Source: a bacterium (GTDB taxonomy: Bacteria > Bacillota > Clostridia > Lachnospirales > Lachnospiraceae). From it: a stretch of DNA of 64,000 nt. Shown one piece after another: positions 42,121 through 47,991 of this stretch. The notes under the pieces were generated by a model. It worked only from the letters and a program-made list of their open reading frames with translations. It had not been told where the DNA came from and did no database searches. The stretch covers positions 106,572-170,571 of the forward strand of contig JAMPGX010000002.1 in NCBI GenBank assembly GCA_023663725.1. The letters run 5' to 3'. Every line of letters starts with the position of its first letter. Position 1 is the first letter of the stretch. The position numbers and the translations under genes were made by a program.

Positions 42121-42657
42121 ATGTGCAAACAAATCGAAAATTTATATGATATCAGCGAACAGTTTACGTTTCGCAGCATACTTGCCGGCGAGGAGGAACA
42201 GGTATTCCGCATTGAGGAGATCTGTTTTCCCCCCAATGAGGCGTGCTCTGAAAAGATGATGAGGGAGAGGATTGCCGAAGCACCGGAGCTGTTCTTGGTG
42301 GCTGTGGATAAGGAATCGGGTCAAATCGCCGGATTCCTGAACGGATTATCTACGGAGGAAAGCAAATTCAGAGACGAGTTTTTCATCAATGCCAAGCTGT
42401 ATGACCCTTCGGGCAGGAATGTGATGATTCTGGGATTGAATGTGCTTCCCCAGTATCGGGGGCGTGGGCTGGCCAGGGAGATTATGACCCGTTATCTGCA
42501 CAGAGAGCGAGAGAAGGGCAGGAAGACGGTCATTCTGACCTGTCTGGATGACAAAGTACAGATGTATGAGAAGATGGGATATCGGGATCTTGGGATGTCG
42601 GAGTCCTCGTGGGGCGGGGAACAGTGGCATGAGATGATTTATGAGTTCGAGGGATAG
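42121..42657 (+). CDS. GNAT-family N-acetyltransferase
   Basis: The 178-residue protein starts at ATG 42121 (MCKQIENLYDISEQFTFR) after AAGGAG; an earlier in-frame ATG at 42055 has no such site. The acetyl-CoA-binding motif A is clear: MILGLNVLPQYRGRGLAREIMTRYL, given here as LNVLPQYRGRGLAREIM, with motif B near MYEKMGYRDLG. The domain resembles arylalkylamine acetyltransferase-like members (FPPNEACSEKMMRERI). The acetyl acceptor is unknown. It is followed at 18 bases by the CD3324-like gene, with which it probably forms an operon. Confidence 0.9.
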   Translation: MCKQIENLYDISEQFTFRSILAGEEEQVFRIEEICFPPNEACSEKMMRERIAEAPELFLVAVDKESGQIAGFLNGLSTEESKFRDEFFINAKLYDPSGRNVMILGLNVLPQYRGRGLAREIMTRYLHREREKGRKTVILTCLDDKVQMYEKMGYRDLGMSESSWGGEQWHEMIYEFEG

Positions 42658-42675
42658 AGACAGCGCGGGGAGAAG

Positions 42676-43443
42676 ATGGAGAGAGATTGTACGGGAGAGA
42701 TGAATAAGAATTATGTAAATGCGGAGCAGGTATTGCCACCGCAGCTTTTGGAGCAGGTGCGGCAGTATGCCGAAGGTCGACTTCTCTATGTGCCCAGCGC
42801 CGATAAGACAGCCAGCCTCTGGGGGGAGAGAACGGGGCAGCGAAGCTATTACCGCAAACGCAACCAGATGCTCCGCAACAAATATGCCTATGGGGTAAGC
42901 GTTTCCCAGTTGGCAGACGAATATTGTCTGTCCCAGGAGACGGTAAAGAAGATTGTCTATAACAAAAGGGCAAAAGAGAATCTGCCCTTTTTTCCCCATG
43001 TCATCTCCGCCAGGCAGTACAGCCATGAGGGGCTGCTGGAGGAATGGATACACACCTATCTGCTGTACGAGCGCAGAAACAAGGAATTTTCGGACGGACT
43101 GTATCTGGTTCCCAGGCAGTATATGGGACCTCTGGCCATGCCACTGTCCCTGCTTGCACGCAGCAGTGGTCCGGAGGACCATATGAAATGGCGTGTGCAT
43201 CCCATAGTCTGGGAGGAAAAGGTGGCGGAGCGGCAGCGGCTGATTCAGCAGAGGCAGCTATTGCCGCCGCTGATTGTAAACTATAGAGAGGAGGGGCTTG
43301 AGCTGAACTGTGGCAGCCCGCTGTATGAGGCGTTGGTCAGGGAGGGAATCCCCTATTTTCCCGTGATTGTCTGGTGCAGCAGTGAAGCGGAGATGCAGGC
43401 GTTTGAGAAGAAGTATCAGGGAGCTATGGCAAGATCCATTTAA
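42676..43443 (+). CDS. CD3324-like helix-turn-helix domain fused to a degenerate ParB/sulfiredoxin-like domain
   Basis: The 255-residue product may start at ATG 42676 (GGGGAG upstream) or at 42700. Residues of about 15-100 match the CD3324 family: VLPPQLLEQVRQYAEGRLLYVPS, RTGQRSYYRKRNQMLRNKYAYGVSVSQLADEYCLSQETVKKI in blocks SYYRKRNQMLRNKYAYG and VSQLADEYCLSQETVKKI, a DNA-binding shape. Residues 170-250 read HPIVWEEKVAERQRLIQQ, LPPLIVNYREEGLELNCGS and PLYEALVREGIPYFPVIVW, which has the ParB N-domain order, but the usual D-G-N-H-R is replaced by N-C-G-S-P. Role unknown; a nucleic-acid-related function is likely. Confidence 0.65.
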   Translation: MERDCTGEMNKNYVNAEQVLPPQLLEQVRQYAEGRLLYVPSADKTASLWGERTGQRSYYRKRNQMLRNKYAYGVSVSQLADEYCLSQETVKKIVYNKRAKENLPFFPHVISARQYSHEGLLEEWIHTYLLYERRNKEFSDGLYLVPRQYMGPLAMPLSLLARSSGPEDHMKWRVHPIVWEEKVAERQRLIQQRQLLPPLIVNYREEGLELNCGSPLYEALVREGIPYFPVIVWCSSEAEMQAFEKKYQGAMARSI

Positions 43444-43520
43444 ATAAAAGTATACCTGCCCTTGTTGCCCGTCATCTGGTAGAATATATTCGTTAGGGAA
43501 ATGCTGATTAAAGCGTTTCT

Positions 43521-43572
43521 AGCGCCGGATTTGCGCTGCAAAGCAGCAATTTCCCCTGCAAATCCGTGCGCA
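43521..43572 (+). repeat. Nested palindrome before the methyltransferase gene
   Basis: GGATTTGC (43527-43534) pairs perfectly with GCAAATCC (43558-43565) and encloses GCTGC-AAA-GCAGC (43535-43547). The stem extends outward with AGCGCC/GTGCGC. It has no T run and differs from the CCCTTTAGAG family. Probably a REP- or MITE-like element. Confidence 0.6.
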
Positions 43573-43632
43573 TCTTTAGGATAATTCACTGCCGTTTCGT
43601 GTATACTGCTGCGATGACATAGGGAGGTATCC

Positions 43633-44535
43633 ATGAGGACAATTGATCTGGGAAAAAGAAATGCTTCTTACCAGCAGCTACAGGGTCTGCGGGACAATCG
43701 AACCAAGCGGCTGCGGCAGGGGGCATTTTTTGTGGAGGGAGTGCGAAATATCAATCAGGCCATAGAGACGGGGTGGAGCATTCGCAGCTTCCTCTATTCC
43801 AATAGGGAATCTTTTCAAAAAGGAAATCTTTCGACTTGGGCGGAAAATATTCTCAATTCTGTGGAGACAAAAGTCAATTACCGGTTGACCGACGAACTGA
43901 TGGCCGGACTCAGCGGCAAAGAGGATGTGTCGGAGCTGATGGCGGTGGTGGAGATGAAAAGGCACCCGAGATGGTGGGAGCAAGGTGTCAGCGGGCCGCC
44001 GCCAGTGGAAAATCCTCTGTTTGTGCTGTTTGACAGACCGGGCAACAAGGGGAATCTGGGCACGATACTCCGCACCTGTGATGCGCTGGGGGCTGACGGA
44101 TTGTTTTTGACAGGACATGGAGTGGATCTGTACGATCCGGAGGTGCTGCAGGCCAGTATGGGCTCCTTTTTCCGAGTGCCGGTGTGGTATGTGGAGAGCA
44201 GCGACGGATGGGAGGCCTGCGTGACGGCGCTGCGGTATAAATATCCGGCGCTGCGTTTGATCGGCACCACGGCCCACAGACAGCAGCCCATTTACAGACA
44301 GCAGCTTTCCGGTCCGGCAGTGATCATGCTTGGGAACGAAACTGTGGGCCTTGGCCGCCGATATAAGGAGATGGCGGATGTGCTGTGTAGCATTCCCATG
44401 GCGGAGACATCTTCCGCCTCCTCATTAAATGTGGGCTGCGCGGCGTCAATTATGCTGTATGAGGCGGCCAGACAGAGAAGCACCTGTATTCCCGCGGGCA
44501 ATGAGGAAAATGTCCATGCTTGCATGGATGTTTGA
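43633..44535 (+). CDS. TrmH/SpoU-family RNA methyltransferase
   Basis: The 300-residue SPOUT enzyme transfers a methyl group from SAM to the ribose of a tRNA or rRNA. The N-terminal substrate-binding part (KRNASYQQLQGLRDNRTKRLRQGAFFVEGVRN) fits, and the knot motifs are present: LFDRPGNKGNLGTILRTCDALGADG in blocks GNKGNLGTILRTCDALGA and LTGHGVDLYDP, VIMLGNETVGL and IPMAETSSASSLNVGCAASIMLYE in blocks IPMAETSSASSLNV and CAASIMLYEA. GGGAGG precedes ATG 43633. The target nucleotide is unknown. No promoter is obvious; a nested palindrome lies 60 bases upstream. Confidence 0.93.
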   Translation: MRTIDLGKRNASYQQLQGLRDNRTKRLRQGAFFVEGVRNINQAIETGWSIRSFLYSNRESFQKGNLSTWAENILNSVETKVNYRLTDELMAGLSGKEDVSELMAVVEMKRHPRWWEQGVSGPPPVENPLFVLFDRPGNKGNLGTILRTCDALGADGLFLTGHGVDLYDPEVLQASMGSFFRVPVWYVESSDGWEACVTALRYKYPALRLIGTTAHRQQPIYRQQLSGPAVIMLGNETVGLGRRYKEMADVLCSIPMAETSSASSLNVGCAASIMLYEAARQRSTCIPAGNEENVHACMDV

Positions 44536-44591
44536 CGAATGCCGCGAGGGTATAAGTGTGCGCGTGTTCAAGTACGCAAGGGAGGATGAGA

Positions 44592-45032
44592 ATGAAGTAT
44601 GGAACTTATGCCATGGCCAGAGAATATGACGCCATGGGTAAAATAGACGAATGGATGCAGTTGTTTCTGAGAAACGACGGGCACAATATCGCGCTGGCGG
44701 ACGGGCTGCTCAGGGAGGAGCGCTGTTATCTCGGGCTGCGCAGGATACCGCTGTCGCTGCTCGACGCGGTCAAATCCGGCGCGCCGGAATATCTGTGCGA
44801 TCAGAACGATATTCAGTATTTTTTTGAGGTCGTGGACCGTATGAAGCAGGCTTACGGAGACTGGGATACTCCGCCTCTGATTGTGGAGTATGGGGAAAAC
44901 GGGTTTTATGTCGCAGATGGGCGTCATCGGCTGGAGATGTACAGACAGCTGGGAGTAACCCACATTCAGGCGGCGCTGTGGACCACGGGGGAGCGGAGGC
45001 GGGAAGAGCTGATCGGACTGCTGGGCTCCTGA
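44592..45032 (+). CDS. Small ParB N-domain-like protein
   Basis: The 146-residue protein starts at ATG 44592 (MKYGTYAMAREYDAMGKIDEWM), six bases after AAGGGAGG. Its end has a ParB/Srx-type core: PPLIVEYGENGFYVADGRHRLEMYRQLGVTHIQAALW in blocks PPLIVEYGENGFYVADGRHR and LEMYRQLGV. The DGRHR box is the CTP/ATP-binding motif of this superfamily. It lacks the DNA-binding middle domain of true ParB proteins, so chromosome partition is unlikely. It follows the methyltransferase gene by 56 bases. Possibly a nucleotide-dependent regulator or kinase-like enzyme; the function is unassigned. Confidence 0.7.
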   Translation: MKYGTYAMAREYDAMGKIDEWMQLFLRNDGHNIALADGLLREERCYLGLRRIPLSLLDAVKSGAPEYLCDQNDIQYFFEVVDRMKQAYGDWDTPPLIVEYGENGFYVADGRHRLEMYRQLGVTHIQAALWTTGERRREELIGLLGS

Positions 45033-45051
45033 CCTATTCAATAAAGTATCC

Positions 45052-45126
45052 CTGGCGACTGGCTCAGAAGCGTAGCTTGGCCAGCCGCCACTCGATTCTG
45101 GTCCTGGTCTTCTGCCAGGACTTTAT
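45052..45126 (+). terminator. Two hairpins after the ParB-like gene, the second terminator-like
   Basis: GGCGACTGGCT and a CCAGCCGCC arm form a first imperfect stem (45052-45087). GTCCTGG (45101-45107) pairs perfectly with CCAGGAC (45115-45121), followed by TTTAT. The T run is short. Confidence 0.5.
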
Positions 45127-45271
45127 CTATTGTTACGGTGACGAGTTCCCCAGTCTTGTCGCAAAATCGAAACCGTATCGGCGCAATCTCTCTTGTGACA
45201 GATATTTTTGTGTGATAAAATAAAGATTCAGATATTATCCGGCACAGGATAGCGCAGCTTTCCTGTAGGAC

Positions 45272-45300
45272 AGTAAAGTCGCGAAGCGATTTAATTTAGG
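45272..45300 (+). repeat. Leader hairpin element, copy 4, internally deleted
   Basis: AGTAAAGTCGCGAAG is the 5' end of copy 1 and GCGATTTAATTTAGG is its 3' tail. The whole hairpin centre is missing, joined at a shared GCG. The remnant still ends at a ribosome binding site (GGGAGG, about 45298-45304) before the ATG at 45312. Confidence 0.65.
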
Positions 45301-45311
45301 GAGGAGATCTC

Positions 45312-45458
45312 ATGAATCAAATAGAAGATGTGGTGAAACTGTTAGATGCGATGTGGGTAGTCCTTTTGCCACAGGAAAGCTTTATGATCTGGAGGAAGCG
45401 CCGGAAAAGTAACTATTTTGAGTTTACTTTTTCTCTGGTGGATGCTACAATAAGTTAA
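45312..45458 (+). pseudogene. Broken small ORF
   Basis: After GGGAGGAG, ATG 45312 opens a 48-codon frame, MNQIEDVVKLLDAM..., whose second half is unnatural. In another frame from 45350 the same bases read DVGSPFATGKLYDLEEAPEK and stop at 45410-45412, which looks like the real end of a small acidic protein. A deletion with frame change after LLDA would join the two. The original family is not recognised. The deleted hairpin element lies just before it. Confidence 0.45.
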
Positions 45459-45531
45459 TGACCGCGTGCTGAAATATGCAAAAGCGAGGCATACTGATAA
45501 TTGAGTGGGCATGGTCCTCGGGGAGGCTTTT

Positions 45532-46428
45532 ATGAGTAAATTCGAGAAAAAATTTGGAAAATATGCGATTAAGAATCTTTCGTTGATGTTGATTATGTGT
45601 TATGCGGTGGGATATCTGATACAGCTTGTGGCCGGTGATTTTCTGGGGTTTTTGACGTTGAATCCGTATCAAATCCTGCATGGGCAGATCTGGCGCATTG
45701 TGACCTGGATTCTCATCCCGCCCTCCTCCTTTAGCATCTTCACCGTTATTATGCTGTATTTCTACTATTCGGTGGGGACGACGCTGGAGCGGACCTGGGG
45801 AGCATACCGCTACAATGTATACCTGTTTTCCGGTATGCTGTTCACGGTGTTGGGCAGCTTTGTGGCCATGGGACTGTGCTATGTATTTTACGGTGATGCG
45901 CTGGCGCATCCCGATGCCGCGCTTTATACTTTCGCCAGCTATAGTCGGCTGTTCAGCACCTACTATATCAATATGTCTATTCTGCTGGCTTTTTCCGCCA
46001 CTTTTCCGGATGCCCAGGTGATGCTGATGTTTGTGTTTCCAGTTAAGATGAAGGTGCTGGGCATTATCTATGGGGTGATGCTGGTGTTTGACCTGTTCCA
46101 GAACGTGGGCAGTCCGCTGGCGGGAATATTCTATCGAACAGCGATAGTGGCATCGTTGCTCAACTTCGTGATCTTCTGGCTCACCAGCAGGGGCCATATA
46201 CAGATGTCTCCCAAAGAGATCAAGCGCCGGAAGGAGTTCAAGCATGAGATCAGGAAAAACACAAAGATGAGCGGTCATAAATGCGCCATCTGTGGCAGGA
46301 CGGACGCGGATGACCCCACGCTGGAGTTCCGCTACTGTTCTAAGTGTGATGGCAACTATGAGTATTGCCAGAATCATATATTTACGCATGAGCATGTGAA
46401 GAATCCAAACAGCGGGAACAGGATGTAA
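45532..46428 (+). CDS. Rhomboid-like membrane protein without visible catalytic motif, C-terminal zinc ribbon
   Basis: The 298-residue protein starts at ATG 45532 after GGGGAGG. Six or so helices form a rhomboid/Der1-like core with LTLNPYQILHGQIWRIVTWILIPP, similar to the rhomboid G-Q-x-W-R-x-x-T start. I see no G-x-S-G and no paired His, so protease activity is unlikely. The cytoplasmic tail has a zinc-ribbon pattern (HKCAICGRTDADDP, RYCSKCDGNYEYCQNHIF), with Cys pairs and His ligands. Such proteins may bind membrane clients. It precedes a sigma-like protein by 53 bases, probably in one operon. Confidence 0.7.
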   Translation: MSKFEKKFGKYAIKNLSLMLIMCYAVGYLIQLVAGDFLGFLTLNPYQILHGQIWRIVTWILIPPSSFSIFTVIMLYFYYSVGTTLERTWGAYRYNVYLFSGMLFTVLGSFVAMGLCYVFYGDALAHPDAALYTFASYSRLFSTYYINMSILLAFSATFPDAQVMLMFVFPVKMKVLGIIYGVMLVFDLFQNVGSPLAGIFYRTAIVASLLNFVIFWLTSRGHIQMSPKEIKRRKEFKHEIRKNTKMSGHKCAICGRTDADDPTLEFRYCSKCDGNYEYCQNHIFTHEHVKNPNSGNRM

Positions 46429-46481
46429 CGGGGCGGCAAAGAATGCTGTCTGTATCGTTGAGAAAGGAATCATAGGGAATC

Positions 46482-47219
46482 ATGAATCGGGAAGTCTTAT
46501 TTGCGCAGACGCTGGAACAGGTCAGGCAGCAGGCGGCGGATCAGGGCGGCTGGGTCAGCGAGGAGGAGGTACAGGAGGCCTTTGCCCCGCTGGAGTTGTC
46601 GGGCGAGCAGTTCCAGATGGTCTATGACTATCTGATAAAGCAACACATCGGCATAGGCGCGCCGGTGAATCCAGACGATTATCTGACCGAGGAGGAAAAA
46701 AATTATCTGCAGAATTATCTGGATGAGCTGGCGGCGCTGCCAAAGCAGAGCCCTGGAGAGAAAGAGGCGGTCACGCTCTCGGCCATGGCGGGAGATATCG
46801 ATGCTCAGAGCCGTCTGGCAGTCATCTATCTGCCGGACGTGGTGGAGGTGGCCAGACTGTACGGCGGACAGGGCGTGCCGCTGGAGGATCTGATCGGAGA
46901 GGGCAATCTGGCGCTGTCTGTCGGGGTGTCCATGCTGGGAGCGTTGGAGCATGCGTCTGAGGCTCAGGGAATGCTCGGCAGGATGATGATGGACGCCATG
47001 GAGGAGCTGATTCAGGAGCAGCAGGACACGGAGCAGGCCGACAGGCGAATGACGCAGCGGATCAACAAAGTGTTGGAGGCGGCCAGAGAGCTTTCAGAGG
47101 AGCTGCACCGCAAAGTGACCGTGGAGGAGCTGGCGCAGGAGACAAAGCTGTCTGAGAAGGCCATACGGGACGCCGTGCGTCTGTGCGGCCATCAGATTGA
47201 ATATCTGGAGGAGACCTGA
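46482..47219 (+). CDS. Sigma-70-like protein with partial region 2 and region 3
   Basis: The 245-residue acidic protein has an N-terminal part like sigma region 1.1/1.2 (SEEEVQEAFAPLELSGEQFQMVYDYLIKQHIGI, in blocks EEEVQEAFAPLELSGEQF and VYDYLIKQHIGI), a region-2-like stretch (DIDAQSRLAVIYLPDVVEVARLY...LEDLIGEGNLAL) and a region-3-like stretch (RKVTVEELAQETKLSEKAIRDAVRL). Region 4 and most promoter-reading residues of region 2 are absent. It may be a decoy or modifier of RNA polymerase, or a protein that only keeps the fold. Its stop overlaps the next start by one base (TGATG). Confidence 0.7.
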   Translation: MNREVLFAQTLEQVRQQAADQGGWVSEEEVQEAFAPLELSGEQFQMVYDYLIKQHIGIGAPVNPDDYLTEEEKNYLQNYLDELAALPKQSPGEKEAVTLSAMAGDIDAQSRLAVIYLPDVVEVARLYGGQGVPLEDLIGEGNLALSVGVSMLGALEHASEAQGMLGRMMMDAMEELIQEQQDTEQADRRMTQRINKVLEAARELSEELHRKVTVEELAQETKLSEKAIRDAVRLCGHQIEYLEET

Positions 47220-47656
47220 TGTTATTGCAGAGACAGAGCTACGAAGACTATAAATATGTGATGGCGGATGTGGGCAATGTGTATCTGGGCGCAAAATACA
47301 CCTATGGAGAGCTCCTGCAAAACGAGGATGTGCCGTTTAAAATAAGGGCCATTGTGGAACGCTATATCTTACCCGATGCGGACGCAGAGACCACACTGGA
47401 GAGCGATTTTTACTATATGTCCCCAGACAGTTTCGCCTATAAGACTTACAGGCAGCTGAAGGTCAAGGTCAAGTGCAGCAGAATCGTGAAAAAGAAAAGC
47501 CTGTTTTCCAGAGGAAAGAGCAGGCAGGTATACACGACAGAGCTGATCGACCTGGAGAATTTCACAACAATAAGTCCCGCCGACAAACAGGCGCAGGGAA
47601 TCGTAATACAGGAGATCGTCATCAACAAGCTGGCCATGATGACGTTCACAGTGTAA
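47219..47656 (+). CDS. Conserved-looking protein of unknown function
   Basis: The 145-residue product starts at ATG 47219, coupled by TGATG to the sigma-like gene. It is soluble, with Tyr-rich beta-type stretches (YEDYKYVMADVGNVYLGAKYTYGELL, FYYMSPDSFAYKTYRQLKVKVKC) and a basic loop (SRIVKKKSLFSRGKSRQVYTTEL). No signal peptide or membrane helix is seen. I do not recognise a family. The tight link suggests a shared role with the sigma-like protein. A large palindromic element begins at its stop codon. Confidence 0.65.
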   Translation: MLLQRQSYEDYKYVMADVGNVYLGAKYTYGELLQNEDVPFKIRAIVERYILPDADAETTLESDFYYMSPDSFAYKTYRQLKVKVKCSRIVKKKSLFSRGKSRQVYTTELIDLENFTTISPADKQAQGIVIQEIVINKLAMMTFTV

Positions 47657-47932
47657 GAACGAAGCGAGAGCATACCAGCGTCGAAATATACAAGCAGTAC
47701 AATGGCACTCGCATGAGTATTGGCATGAATCGTCTATTATGTCTATTTACGGACAATTGCGAAACTATTTATCGCCAGTACCGAATTGTGCATATTGTAT
47801 ATTCCAAAAGCAAAGCCCTTTCGAACCGTCGGTACTTAGATGCTGTATTTTAGCATCTTATGTACCGCTACGGTGAGAACGGAGCGAGAGCGTGCTTGCG
47901 TTGGAATATACAATATGCACAATGACACTAGC
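47656..47932. repeat. Palindromic element with 22-bp perfect arms and 60-bp direct repeats
   Basis: Bases 47786-47807 and 47901-47922 are perfect inverted repeats of 22 bases. Between them CGGTAC-TT-AGATGCT pairs with AGCATCT-TAT-GTACCG, so the 137 bases can form one long hairpin. In addition, 47656-47716 and 47872-47932 are diverged direct repeats that share GAACGAAGCGAGAGC/GAACGGAGCGAGAGC, AATATACAA and ACAATG. No frame is open across it. It fills the 335-base gap before the M16 peptidase gene and looks like a decayed, nested MITE. Confidence 0.75.
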
Positions 47933-47991
47933 ATAACAACTGTTTTTTTGCAATTACCCATACACGTTTTTTAAGAAAAGAGGATGGAAAA

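Noticed and set aside
47656..47932. Insertion sequence
   Set aside because: The arms are perfect, but no transposase frame lies between or beside them; a MITE-like remnant is the most that can be said.
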